From: Botryotinia globosa
Taxonomy: Eukaryota; Ascomycota; Leotiomycetes; Helotiales; Sclerotiniaceae
NCBI GenBank assembly: GCA_014898425.1
Contig: RCSZ01000004.1
Location: 2,108,001-2,172,000, forward strand
Length of the DNA stretch: 64,000 nucleotides
Direction of reading: 5' to 3'
Every line of letters begins with the position of its first letter. The stretch's first letter is position 1. The position numbers were made by a program, and so were the translations under genes. The notes under the pieces were generated by a model that searched no databases, was not told the origin of the DNA, and saw only the letters and a program-made list of their open reading frames with translations. Shown one piece after another: positions 51,721 to 64,000 of the stretch.

Positions 51721-52358
51721 CTAGGGACCTGCGAGCCCCCGGACCCCTTGCTTTTTGAGAAAGTGTTATATAATTATATTTATGATTATAAAAATCTAAA
51801 AAAAAAATTATATTGAAGGCTTGTAGACAAGGTCGGTTTACCTCATTACATTGTTTTTTTTTAATAATTTTATTCAGATTTTTTAATTTTATTCAGATTT
51901 TTGTGGGTCACATTATATCAGATCAATAATTATATTACTAAACTATGAAAGCTATAGTATTAAAATAATTTTTATTAATATTAAGCCTATTATATTTAAT
52001 ATAACTCTTTTTTGATCAATTCTATAAGTTTTAGCTATTATATTATTTAGACTTTAATTCTTTGAAAATTCTTTAGTTTTGGAGCTAGTATCATAAAAAT
52101 TATATTATTTGAAAACTTTTAGTTTTTTTATATAATTATTACTTTTTTTTTAATTCGTTTTAATTGAAATAAACTAATTTAGATAATTTTATTGAAAAAC
52201 TCTAAGGATTTGTGTTATGATTATAATGCTAAGAAAGTCAAGTTAATCAGATCGCTTGAATTGGGTTTTACTAAGCGAGAGTTTTCTTTTTTTATGTGTA
52301 TATAGCTTTTGATTCTTGTGGATAGTAAGAATGTTAAGGAGGGTTTACCTCCAATGAT
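51721..52358 (+). repeat. R1 repeat family, copy C
   Basis: This is the shortest uninterrupted copy, about 638 bp. It has the start GGGACCTGCGAGCCCCCGG, the middle A-box-like stretch on the complement, and the end AAGGAGGGTTTACCTCC. It is more eroded than copy B, with G-to-A and C-to-T changes. Confidence 0.75.
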
Positions 52359-53922
52359 TATATAATAACTTTTATATAAAAACTTATTCATTATAGTTTA
52401 TTATATTAAACAAATAAATAAATATAAATAAATATAAATGTAAAATAATAATAATATTATTATTAAAAAATATATAGAAAAGGGTTAGGGATAAAGTTCT
52501 AAAAGATATTTTAAATATATCAATAAAAATAAATAATTTTGATCCTTGAATTTTTTAGTAATTTGGAATTCTAAAATCTATTCCTTATAATAATCTTTTC
52601 AATTATCCATCTAAATTTCTTTCAGAATTAGCTCTAATTTCATTCATTCTATTGATTTGATTAGTTTGAAGATTACATATATACTCTTAACATAATATTT
52701 TATATCGCCTAAAAAGTGTTATAATATAGAATTATATAATCAACCCTAAGATTATATAATTCACCCAACCCGAGCTCCACCTACGCAGTTTGTAACATAC
52801 CTAGGTATGCATTCTGGTCTGGATCAGTAAGGTCAAAGGTCAATGGTGCTTTAAGAAGCAGGTGGTCATGCATGAGTGGACCTCTCAACACATTTTCTGG
52901 GCCCCACGACGCAACCCGTTCCCTTGAAGAAGAGGCTGATCAAAGCCCGGTATTGATCATCGCAAGACGTGCATGAACCGATCTGCAAAGGCGACGAGAA
53001 CCCGGATAGCATCTTGTTAGGTAGAAAATAGGACATGTTGCGCTTACCTCGCCAGTTAAGGTTCAACAGTCGTACATACACCGGATAATCAGAACATGTC
53101 GCTACCCAGATTCAATTGGCACATCTAAACCGCTCAGAAGATCGCATGCATGAGAAGCTCCGATCGAGTAGTGGGTAGGAGGGTACGTAGGCTCGTAGGT
53201 ATCTTTGATTGCAAATGCTGTTGATTTTTCAACTGCGGCGCCGCACTACTAGGAACTCTGTCAACCCCAATCACTAAAGATAAGCTTATTCTCGGGGGAG
53301 CGATTGAAATGACAATATGCTAATTGAATTCTAAGTCTAATAAGAAACTATAGAAAATCTAAATACTGGTAAAAAAAATCTAATTGAATATTCTAGTTTA
53401 TATTAAATATAAGTAAATACTGTAATAGCTTTCTTTTCAATTGAATCAATTAATTATATTTAGAATTTAATTATTTAAGTTTAAGATATTTAATTAGAAG
53501 ATAGATATTACTATCGGAAATAGACAGTAAATTACACATATATAATAATATATTGAATTATAGTATATATTATCTATATTATTTTAAAGTGGAATCTATA
53601 TACCAGGCGTCGGGGAAAAAGAATTTGAAGTCTACGGATTCGTAGAAGTTTATTTTTTCCTTTGTCACAGGTTCAATACGTAGTTAAGTGGATGCCTTAG
53701 GCAACCGCCCTCCATATAGTCGGCGCCTCCCCGCCTCCTCCTGCACAACCTCGTAGAATATCATATATCTTACCTAGCACCCAGACAGCAAAAGAATTCT
53801 AATAAGGATTCCTTATCTTATTTATTTTAAATTTGAATTTAAATATTAAATCATATAATTAATTAATCCTCAATTTATATAAAAAATTATTCAATTCAAT
53901 ATACAATCTTAAAGAAATCAAA
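52359..53922. repeat. A+T-rich desert with two unexplained islands
   Basis: Normal-composition islands at about 52,765-53,325 and 53,605-53,790 interrupt RIP-type DNA. Neither shows a supported frame, terminal repeats or a family I can name; they may be fragments of low-copy DNA or of recent insertions. The 71-codon minus frame at 52866-53081 is not convincing. Confidence 0.5.
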
Positions 53923-55132
53923 AGCCTACAAGCCCTCGAACTCCTTGCTTTTTGAGAAAATATTATTGGAGGTTTACCTCCTTAATATTCTTGTCGCCCG
54001 CGAGGGTCGAAGGTGTATACGGAGGTCGCGGTCATTTTGGAAGAGATTATAGGCTCTTTCAGGGTGTATACGCTATACGGCTTTATAATACGTCGGATTT
54101 AGTCGGGATCTATAAAAATTGATCCCCGCTCTACCCGAATAGGCTAGCAGTGTCTGTATTCTAGGCTCAATTAGGCTCTAGATCAACTCAAGATTTCGAA
54201 GCCTGAAGCTTATAGGCTCGTTAAGCCTGATATGTGCTTAAAATTGATTTAGCATACCTTATAATGACTAATTAGGGTGCTTAATTATAGGCATCTACAG
54301 GGCTACCTAGTCTCTTTCAAAATGACCGCGACCTCCGTATAGATACGAAAAAAGAGAATCTCGCTTAATGAGATCCGATTCAAACAATCTAATTAGTTCA
54401 ATTCAAGCGATCTGATTGATTCGACTTTCTTGGCATTGTGGCTATAGCGCAACTCCTTACTTTTTCAATGAAATCATTTAAATCAGCTTATTTAAGCTAA
54501 TATAAATTGAATAAAAAAGAAAAAAGTGATAACTATATATAAGAGATTAAGAGTTTTCAAATAATATATTTTTTATATTGCTAGCTTCAAAACTAAGGTT
54601 TTTATAAAGGATTCAAATTGAAATAATATAAATTTTATAATATAAAATTCTAGGTTTTTTCAATGAAATTATTTAAATTAGCTTATTTAAATTAATATAA
54701 ATTAAATAAAAAAAAGAAAAGTGATAACTATGTATAAAAAGCTAAGAGCTTTTAAATGATATATTTTTTATATTACTAACTTCAAAACTAAGGGTTTTTC
54801 AAAGGATTGAAGTTTAATTAGTATAGATATAATTAAAGCTTATATAATCAATTAAAAGAGGGTTATATTGAATGTAGTAAGTCTAGAATTAATAAAAATT
54901 ATTTTATTATTATAGCTTTCATAGTTCAGTGGTATAATTGATGATTCGAAATGAAGTGACCTATACTAAAATAAAAAATGAAAAATGAAAAATGTTTTTA
55001 AAATAAAAGAGGTAAACCGACTTCGCCTGCAAGCTTTCAATAAAATTTCTTTTTTAGATTTTTATAATAATAAATATAATTATATAATACTTTCTCAAAA
55101 AGCAAGGGGTCCGGGTGCTCGCAGGCCCCTGG
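53923..55132 (-). repeat. R1 repeat family, copy D, inverted, with both terminal repeats and a MITE inside
   Basis: Read on the minus strand, it starts at 55132 with the GC-rich R1 end (55087-55132). It ends near 53923 with a mutated inverted copy of the same end (GAACTCCTTGCTTTTTGAGA on the plus strand). It is thus the only copy showing that R1 carries terminal inverted repeats of about 45 bp. Near the end stands the near-palindrome GGAGGTTTACCTCC (53968-53981). An internal segment of about 190 bp is tandemly doubled (about 54,464-54,650 and 54,657-54,840). A MITE sits at 54020-54337. Confidence 0.75.
54020..54337. mobile_element. 318-bp TA-flanked MITE with CGGAGGTCGCGG inverted ends
   Basis: Both ends read inward CGGAGGTCGCGGTCATTTTG (the right end on the complement), continuing with one mismatch to about 27 bp. 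TA flanks each side (54018-54019 and 54338-54339). Comparison with R1 copy B gives a plausible empty site (AAGGTGTATA joining the GATACGAAAA side). The interior is of normal GC content inside strongly A+T-rich DNA, so it inserted after most RIP. No coding frame, so it would depend on a transposase elsewhere. Confidence 0.82.
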
Positions 55133-55828
55133 TATAATTATATTTATAATTATAAAAATCTAAAAAAAGAAATTTAATTAAGGCTTGCAGGCGAAGTCGG
55201 TTTACCTTTTTTTTTTTCAGATTTTTTAATTTTATTTAGATTTTTAGATTTTATTCAGATTTTTTAATCTTATTCAGATTTTAGTGAATCTCTTCACATC
55301 AGATCATCAATTATACCACTGAACTACAAAAGCTATAGTATTAAAATAATTTTTATTAATATTAAATCAGCTACATTCAATATAAACCTTTTTTAATTGA
55401 TTATATAAACTTTAGTTATATTTATACTATTTCAACTTCAATCTTTTATAAAAACCTTAGTTTTGAAGCTAGCAATATAAAAAATATATTATTTGAAAGC
55501 TTTTAGTCTCTTATATATAGTTGATACTTTTTTTCTTTTTTATTCAATTTATATTAGCTTAAATAAGCTGATTCAAAAGATTCTACTATTAATTCAATTA
55601 CAATATCGACTAAAAAAACTAAGTGCTCTAGTTATATTTATACTATTTTAATTTCAATTTTTTATAAAAACCTTAGTTTTGAAGCTAGCAATATAAAAAA
55701 TATATTATTTGAAAGCTTTTAATCTCTTATATATAGTTATCACTTTTTTTCTTTTTCATTCAATTCATATTAGTTTAAATAAGCTGATTTAAAAGATTCT
55801 ATTATTAATTCAGTCACAATGCTAAGAA
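55133..55828 (+). repeat. R1 repeat family, copy E, sharing its end with copy D
   Basis: It runs outward from the same GC-rich end (55087-55132) as copy D but in the opposite direction. Together they form a large inverted repeat centred near 55,110. Like copy D it has the internal segment doubled (about 55,425-55,600 and 55,605-55,800), which copies A-C have only once. It is truncated at CAATGCTAAGAACG and lacks the far end. Confidence 0.7.
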
Positions 55829-56146
55829 CGTTACAAAAGACTTATGACTAATTGAATGGCCCAATTGGAAAAACTAAGCTCCAATCAATAGAAAGTTTCG
55901 CATATTATTTATGATTAATCAAAGGGAATCTTATATATATTAATTAACAAATTTGCTATGGTTATAGAGATATATGATTACATAATACATGAGTACAAAA
56001 AAACTTGACTTGCTTCTTACGAATCCATAAATCTAATAAATCTAATAAATTTAATATTCTAATTCCCCTTTTCTTTCTAATCTCTTCTTTTATCTCTTTT
56101 ATTACTAATCAAATCTGAATCAATTAGAATCGTGTTAGCGACTTTT
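55829..56146. other. Short spacer between R1 copy E and the Gypsy relic
   Basis: This A+T-rich spacer of about 300 bp has no frame or recognised repeat. It ends in CTTTT (56142-56146), the target-site copy of the downstream LTR element. Confidence 0.5.
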
Positions 56147-56418
56147 TGTTAGAGTAGATAATAGCAATAAATCAACTTTAGGTATATTTTGAAATAAGAC
56201 TTTTCATTATTTCTCTAAAACTATTGAAAGCATACAATTTATAGCAAACAGATTAACTTCAATATAAAGGCTTAAAACTAAAGATTAGATTTTCGAAATA
56301 TTTAAAAAAAAAAGAGGTTTATAGAATATTCTAAAATAAGGGAATTTGTAATACAAAATAAACTCAAAGATCTTTTATTATATAGTTTTATATAACTTAT
56401 AATCTTATAATCTTGATA
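56147..56418 (-). repeat. 3' LTR of the Gypsy relic (left copy, more mutated)
   Basis: This 272-bp copy begins TGTTAGAGTAGATAATAG on the plus strand. Compared with the right copy, nearly all differences are transitions; near its end it reads AAACTCAAAG where the right copy reads GGCTCAAGGG. Confidence 0.82.
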
Positions 56419-57287
56419 AAACTTTTTCCCTTTATATTTTGTATTTTAAAAAATGATTTGTTTATATTCTATAAAATTGAAAATAATCTTTTATTATATT
56501 ATTAACAAATTCTAATTATTATAAAAATAAAATTAAAAGTATTTTTATATTTTTGTAAAAAAAAAAAAAAAAAAATTTCTATATCTTTTATATTACAAAC
56601 AATTAAAAAAGTATATATAGTATTTCTTATATATTTTATTATTTTGCTAACAAATTATCAAATGTTCTATAAAATTAACTCTTTTTTTTAAATAATATAA
56701 TTATTTCGATAATATATCCCTTTTAATTAATATATAATTTATTATAACTATTCCTCTATCTAAAAATATTCTATTTATTATATTATATTCTACTACTAAT
56801 TTATCAGAGTTAATTGTTCTTATTTATTTTTATTATTTTAAATATATTATTGTTATTTCAACTAACAATTTTTATTATTTTGAAAATAGTTTTTATACTC
56901 TCTATAATTATTATTGTTATTAAAAGAAGCTTTATATCCTAATACCTAATCAATATATTCTCAATATTAATTTTATATATCAAAACTATATATATTATAA
57001 TACTATTTCAAAGAATAATACTACAAAGAAAAAGAGTAATAATACTATAATTCAACAAAAAGAATAATATATAAAAAATATAAAGGCTTTCTTATATAAA
57101 AAGATTAAACAAAAAAGTATTTATAAACTTTAACTAATAAAGGAATTAGATCTTTTGATAATCAATAGATTGAATCGATTTGATAACTTAATAGAACACT
57201 TCGTGGATTTTTATTATTTTATAATAGATTACCCGCTGTTTAGATTTTGAAAATATTTTATTAATATTTTGGGATTTATAGAATACC

Positions 57288-57659
57288 TTGTTTTCTTTAG
57301 ATATTATTATATCAGGATCTATTACTAATCTTATTTCTTCAATAGATTTAAATTATAAAAATGAATTTCTTACTTTTGTAATATATTCTTGTATAGTTTT
57401 TATAGATATTCCAATTATATTACCCCCAATCTTTGTATTTGCAATTTCTACAATTCCTATATCTTCTATACTTATACCTACAAAGTTTAATATACTTTCA
57501 ATAATAATAAATTCATTAGATTCTATTTTTCCTCAAATTGCCTATAAAACGCTAAATATTTCTCTTTCTTATACCTATTATACAACATATAAAAGATATA
57601 AAATCAAATCTTTTAAAATATCTTTTTTCTTTTTTGAATTGAATAATAATAAGTATTAA
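57288..57659. other. AT-rich 123-codon frame inside the Gypsy relic, not supported as a gene
   Basis: This plus-strand frame is hydrophobic (Ile/Phe/Ser/Tyr), lies antisense within the minus-strand retroelement, and resembles no family. In DNA with so few G and C the absence of stops is chance. It is listed so readers do not mistake it for a membrane protein. Confidence 0.6.
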
Positions 57660-59342
57660 AATGAAAATAAGAAGATAAATAATAAGAATTCTCAGATTTT
57701 TCATTAAATTTCTATTATTTTGCTATATATAGTTATTATATCTCGATTTAAAAGTAATATTCGAAATATATTATATATAATATATTATAAAATTATTATC
57801 GATTCGCTAACAATATTTTATTATTCGATTTTTTTTATTTCTTTTTTTATTCATAAAACTTTTTAAATTATTCAATACAAAACTCTATTATTTATTTCTA
57901 GTAATATACTAACATCTAATCATTGTGTTTCTAACTCTGAAAAAAGTTCCTTTTTTGGTTTGAAAACCTTATATTCTAATCAAAAGGTTTATATAAAAAA
58001 ATCTAATAATTAAGTGGGTTTCTCTAAAAAACCTTGTTAACTTAATAAGGATTTTGATTATTAATTCAAAAAACCGTAGCCTATAGTTGTTTGATTATTA
58101 GTGAATCAATACAATAATGATATTAAAAAGAAAGAATTCTAAAACTCTGAAAATAATGATATAGATAAGGTTGAGGATAAGATTGATTTACTAGTTATGG
58201 GGGAAATATATAATAATAGCGAAATAGATATTATTAACTTTGAATATCCATTTTTCTTATTAGATTTTCTAGAATAATAATATTGAAAATCTAATTCTAT
58301 TATAAAACTTTTTTACTATATTAATGTAATAACAATTCCCTAACATTATTTATATATTGATTTAAAAAGAATTTTTACAAAAAATAAAATATCATAAAAA
58401 ACTTAATATCAATTCTATAAATCTAATTTTAATAAGAATTCTATCAATATTGATTCTGAAATTTACGAATTACTATTAAAGGTTTATAAAAAACAATAGT
58501 AGAAATTGATATATCTAGCGATAGTATGTAGTATATTAGTATTTGAAGGATTATATTCCTATTTTTATTAAAGTAGATAATTATAAAAAAAAAGCAAATA
58601 TAATTTCAAGAAAAGAATAGATTATTATTAAATATTAAATAGAATTCTATTATATTATAGTTTTCTTTTTTTTTGAGTTTTATATTAATAATTCTTCTTT
58701 TTTATTATACTTTTCCAATATTCTTTTTATATTATTGAGATTGTAAAAGGTTTTTTATATGTTTTTTATTAACTAATAGCCTTTTTATCAAATTAAATAT
58801 TAAAAATCTCTTCCGTTTCTTTTATATATTATAATTCATTCCATTTTATATTCAAAATAGTTATTTGTTTTTTCTGATAACAATGGATTTGCGATATTTG
58901 GTTATTTGTATTATAATTCTAATAAAGATATATAGAAGATATTATAAATTCTATAAATTAATAGTAGTTTAAATTCGTATATTTGATTATTGGTTTTTAT
59001 ATTTATTATTGAAAAAAGACTTTTAAATCTATTTGAAATTTTTTTTTCGATTAAAATTGTTTAATATTTCAAATGTTCAATATTACTTTATTTTCAATAT
59101 TATATTGATATAAAATCGCATTTTTTGTTTCATTTATTTTACAATTGATAGCTATTTATTATAATTCTTTAAATTTCTCCCTTTCTTTATTAAATAAAGC
59201 AATTTGTTCATATATAATTGATACTCTTTTTATAATATCAACATCCTCATCGATATAACTGAAAATAAATAGAAACCTATATATTACTTGAAAAAGAATA
59301 GTATTTATAATACTATATCATATTATATTATATATGAATTCT

Positions 59343-59555
<213 letters not shown>

Positions 59556-60388
59556 CTTAATTGTCTTAATAATAATTAATATAATAATTAATATAATAGA
59601 TTAGATTTTGGTTTTTTATTATTATTTACCTATCGATTTGCAAATAGAATACTATTAAAAGTTTATATTATATTCTTGAATAAAATAAAAAACTATTTCA
59701 AAATTTGCTTACAAATTATAATCTTTTATTTGAAATAATACTTTTTAAAACCCTAAAGTTTTTGAATATATTTTATATCAATATTAATACTAATTCCAAT
59801 AATATAATCGATTTAATTATAGAAATATATTAAACAAACTTTATAAATCTATCTATAATTATTAGAATTGTATTATAAATATACTTGTTTGATTTTGATA
59901 GAAATAAATCCATAATAAAATCTATAATTATTTCTTTTTAAAGATTATAGAATATAAAAAAAGCTTATAATTTGCTATATAGTTTATATCTTTTAACAAC
60001 AATTTATTAATATATTATATTTGAATATAATTCTTAATATCTTTTTTTATTGAAAACTAAAAGTATTTTGAGTTTAAGATTTCAAATATTTTTGTAATAT
60101 TCCAATATCCATCTATAAGAGTATTATAATAAGCTTTCAGAATTTCTACTTTTAAAATAAAGTTTAGTAATATATAAATATTTTTATAATATATAAAAAA
60201 CTCATTAATACCTATTTACTAAAATAAAACAATTTCAATAAAATATAATCTTTAATTCAAATACTCTTTATTTTTCATAAATTATTATTTTACTAAAACC
60301 ATAATAAAACAAATCTTATTATTTCAAATATTAATTCGAATACTATTTCGTTTTCTATTAAAATATAAACTATTCAATAAAACATCAA

Positions 60389-60625
60389 CTATTTGCAACC
60401 AATTTCAATTAATAAATATAATTGTTTATAGAATAATAAACTATATTCTTTTTTTAATAAAAAACCTATAATATTATATAAAAGCTTTATTTTTTTAATA
60501 AAAATATTTTGATATAGTTTTATTATTATTAATCTATTTTTCAATTTATTTTGAAATATAAGCAATATATTATTAATATCCTCCACATTTATTATATAAT
60601 CTAGATAATATAATAATCTATCCAC
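60389..60625 (-). pseudogene. Probable Gypsy RNase H-integrase linker fragment
   Basis: The 78-codon minus-strand frame starts with a pattern (DRLLYYLDYI..VEDINN) that fits the 'ALSRRPD ... EDN' region between RNase H and integrase after Arg/Cys/Asp losses. Position downstream of the RT fragment on the same strand supports this. The match is weak by itself. Confidence 0.45.
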
Positions 60626-61042
60626 AGAATTTAGCTTTTCTATTCTATACTTTATCTCGAAATCATATACTATTAGAACTTCAATTTATCTAACTTATTG
60701 ACTATTCAAGCTTTTCTTTATTATAAAATATTGAAATATATTATAATTCCTTTAAAGAATAGTTGAAATAATATATAATTTAATATAAATATTGATATAT
60801 TAATTTCAAATACTATATTGAATAATGAATTAAAATATTAAAAAATAGAAATAAAAATAAAAGCCTTTTTCAATATTTCGAATACTTTTTGAGCTTTATT
60901 TATTTATTTAAACATTATTATTATTTTCTCTTTATAAATGTCTTTTATTAATATAATTATATTATAAATTATTATCAAATAAACTTTAATAAACTAATAA
61001 TAGAAGTTTATAAAATTAAAAAAGATTTATATATTTTTTAAA

Positions 61043-61288
61043 TTATCTAATATAAATCATTTTATAATAATCTGAATTTGACTGAATTCTATAATCTGAA
61101 TTTGTAATCAAAACAATAAAATCTAAAAATTCAATTTCATTAATATAGAAGATATATTTCTTCAATTTGATATAAAACTTATATTTAAGAAATTGTATAA
61201 GGATTCTTTGAATATTTATTATATATATAGCTTGATTTTTAAAGTATATAAAAATATTATTAAAATATATTATATAAATATTATCCAT
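61043..61288 (-). pseudogene. Gypsy reverse transcriptase fragment with catalytic Asp-Asp changed to Asn-Asn
   Basis: The 81-codon minus frame reads YFNNIFIYFKN and later YKFYIKLKKYIFYINEIEFL. It follows the YLDD box and the 'KLYANLKKC.F...EVEFLG' stretch of Ty3/Gypsy RT. Both catalytic Asp codons have become Asn, and a Cys has become Tyr, all explained by G-to-A on the coding strand. It is a clean example of RIP killing the active site. Confidence 0.82.
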
Positions 61289-63683
61289 TAGATCTATTAA
61301 TACTTGATTTATATATATTTGAAATATAATTAAGATATTAATTAAACTGAAAGGTATTATTTTATATTCATATTGATTATATTATATATGAAACACTGTT
61401 TTCTATTTGTTTTTTATTTAGATATAGATATAATGATATACATTTCTTAGGTTTAACTTAGTAAATATAATATTTTGTTTAAAGTAATTTAAGGATTTGC
61501 TAATAAAAGATAAAAAGATTCTATTCTTTTTATTGATTTGATTTAATTCTTTATAATCAATATATAATCAATAGCCTTCTCCTTTTTTGAGGATAAATAT
61601 AATTGAAGTTTTTATAGAGCTAATAAATTGTTTTACTCATCTTTTCTTTTAATATTTATCTAAATATTTTTATAATATTACTAATTTTTGTTTTAATAAA
61701 ATATAAATTAAATCTCAAAAAGATATTAAATTGAATTCAAAATCAATATAATATTTTATTAAATAATAATTGAATAAAAGATTATTTTCATTTTTTAAAA
61801 AGGTATTCTTATATTCCTTAAATTCTTTAAGAATAGTAAACAAAATAAATATAAATATTAAGTAACTATTTTTATTTTTCTAGAGTAATCCTTTGTTTTT
61901 TGGAAATATTGTAAAAATCTAAACTTCATTTATTATTTCTTTATAAAACTTTTTTGTAAAGATTATCTTTAGATTATTAATTTAAAATTAATATTAAAAT
62001 GATATCGATCTTTAATTAATATTGGAATTAATTCTTTATAATTAAAGGAAATCTAGAATTATATTTATCCAAAGTAAATCTAATATTACTAATATAAATT
62101 CATAGGTATAGATTTTTTACTCCTCTCAAATATCTTTCATCTTAATAGGAAAGATATAATCTCCATATAATATTATTGCAATACTATTTGCAGATATAAA
62201 TAGGATTTCTTTCTAAAAAGATTTCCAATTCTATTCGATATATTTGCTTTATTGAATAATATTAATCTGTATTTTTAGATTAATAAGATATTGAAATATT
62301 ATTAGTTTGTTTTCTATATTAAAGATTATTATAATTATAAATATTATTTATTCTTCCTTTTTAGAGATTTAGTATCAATAGAATGTTTATTATTATTATT
62401 AAATCTAAACATTTTCTATACAAATAGATTTGAAAGATTTATTGTTTTATAAATAATCAATTTTATTATAATTATTACTATAATATTTATATATTTAGGG
62501 TTTTTGGTAATTGATAATATAATATTCCTTTTATTGATATTAATAATATTGAACTATTTGTATACAATTTATATACAATAAGTGAACAGGATATTTATTA
62601 GTTTTATTCGAAGTATATTTCAAGGATTGATTTGATCCTTAGTTTTTATTATTTATATTTATAGATTTATTAGCTTCTTGATAAAGGTATTTATAGGAGT
62701 TTTCATTTTGGATTGGGGATTGATTATACTTTCGATTATAATGCGATTTCTTTGCTTTGGATTTTTAATATAATTTATTCACATTTTCCAATTTATAAAC
62801 TTGTTTTATAAAATCACTATATATTTCAGATTATTATAAGAATTCTATTATTCTTCGAATTATTTTAAATAGAAGTTCTAATAAAAGCCTTTCCTTCCAA
62901 ATACTATCCGCTTTTAAATCGATTTTTTTTTTAAATAAATAACAAAAGTATTCATTATTTTACTTTCTTTTTATTTTATATATATCTTTTTTGAATTAAC
63001 AATTATTATTAGGATTTTTTATTTATAATAATATTATATATATATTCTTCACCTTTGAAATCTTTCCAATTTATTTATTTATTAGCTAATTCGTTTTTAT
63101 ATCAACACTATACTATTAAAAGTTGTTTTTCGAAATATTAAATAATATAATGTATTTTCTTTTTATTGATTGCAAAATGATATCCTTTATCAAATTGAAA
63201 TATAATCTTTATTTGAAAAAAAAAGTCTTTTATATTTCCAATATCTTTTCCTTTATATTATTTTAATCTTTATAATTTCGGAGATTTTTCTAACAAAGAG
63301 ATAAAATCCTAGTGAATTATATTTAATATGGATATTGAATTATTATAAACAATTAGAATAAATATATATAGAATATTATTTATAATTATTTTATAAACCT
63401 CTTTTATAATTACTATATCTTTTTATATTTCTTGAAATTACTAAATTAAGGTTATATTTTCTTTATTGATTGATTATAATAGAATTGTTTATATATCGAT
63501 ATTAATATCTTATAAAAATTAATCGGCATTTTGATCTAATTAGAATAGAATTATATTACACAATTTTATATTTATAATATTACTAGAAATTCTTTTTATA
63601 AAAACCATAATAATATTGATAGTTAATTAATAAATAATTTTTTTTAAAATTGATAAATTACTTTAAAAAAAAATGAAAAGAAT

Positions 63684-63954
63684 TATTAAAATAGATAATA
63701 GTAATAAATCAATTTTAAATATATTTTGAAATATGATTTTTTATTGCTTTTCTAAAACTATTAAAAATATACAATTTATAGCAAATAAATTAATTTTGAT
63801 ATAAAAACCCGAAACTAGAAATTAGATTTCTAGAATATCTTAAAAAAAAAGGGTTTGTGAAATATTCTGAAATCAAGGAATCTATAATACAAAATAGGCT
63901 CAAGGGTCTTCCACCATATAGTTTTACGTGACTTATAACCTTGTGACCTTGACA
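63684..63954 (-). repeat. 5' LTR of the Gypsy relic (right copy)
   Basis: This 271-bp copy, read on the minus strand, starts TGTCAAGGTCACAAGG, which is well preserved. The other end (63684) has suffered G-to-A changes. The orientation follows from the minus-strand pol debris. Confidence 0.82.
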
Positions 63955-63959
63955 CTTTT

Positions 63960-64000
63960 TATCGAACTTTTTATTATAAAATCAATTAAACAATTGATAT
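63960..64000. other. A+T-rich DNA to the window edge
   Basis: This is flanking sequence after the right target-site copy of the Gypsy relic. Nothing is recognised. Confidence 0.4.

Overview
The window looks like nuclear DNA of a filamentous ascomycete, most likely a leotiomycete (Botrytis/Sclerotinia-like). The lineage is inferred. What the sequence shows: protein genes broken by short GT-AG introns with CTAAC-like branch sites, a 149-residue fungal calmodulin, and long tracts of extreme A+T whose repeats differ almost only by C-to-T and G-to-A changes, the mark of repeat-induced point mutation (RIP). I see no rRNA gene, convincing tRNA gene or CRISPR array.

Layout. Bases 1-28,400 are an ordinary gene-dense block. 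In order it holds: a possible gene 5' end cut by the left edge (minus); a 2,351-residue NFX1-type helicase fused to three CbxX-type AAA domains (526-8763, plus); a five-finger C2H2 protein (9780-13418, minus); an ENT nucleoside transporter (15177-16645, minus); a wrecked glutathione-S-transferase/FAXC-like pseudogene (17623-18416, plus); a PPP-type metallophosphatase with an Arg/Asp-rich N-terminus (18977-20727, minus); a Tlg2/syntaxin-16 t-SNARE (22427-23613, minus) sharing a 405-bp divergent promoter with calmodulin (24019-25062, plus); and a GH47 alpha-1,2-mannosidase (26170-28123, plus). Every splice model was checked by reading frame: exon lengths sum to a multiple of three and the joined frame runs open to the stop.

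Bases 28,400-37,900 and 47,700-64,000 are A+T-rich, RIP-eroded repeat deserts. They contain an LTR pair around Ty3/Gypsy pol debris (30024-36082), a nearly complete 7.8-kb Ty3/Gypsy relic on the minus strand with 272/271-bp LTRs and 5-bp target duplications (56147-63954), two solo LTRs, a 515-bp foldback element, two short TA-flanked inverted-repeat transposons (49644-50009 and 54020-54337), and five copies of an unnamed repeat family ('R1') with GC-rich ends, two of them joined head to head.

Between the deserts sits one intact gene of normal base composition, 38270-47559 (minus). It encodes a 2,935-residue protein resembling the A subunit of bacterial Tc (ABC) toxin complexes and carries three introns near its 3' end. 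It is the most striking object in the window: a bacterial-type gene, probably horizontally acquired, intact in a genome compartment where nearly everything else has been mutated to ruin. No B or C partner is visible here. The housekeeping genes of the left block serve separate jobs (RNA helicase/silencing-like, transcription, nucleoside transport, vesicle fusion, calcium signalling, N-glycan trimming) and do not form a cluster.
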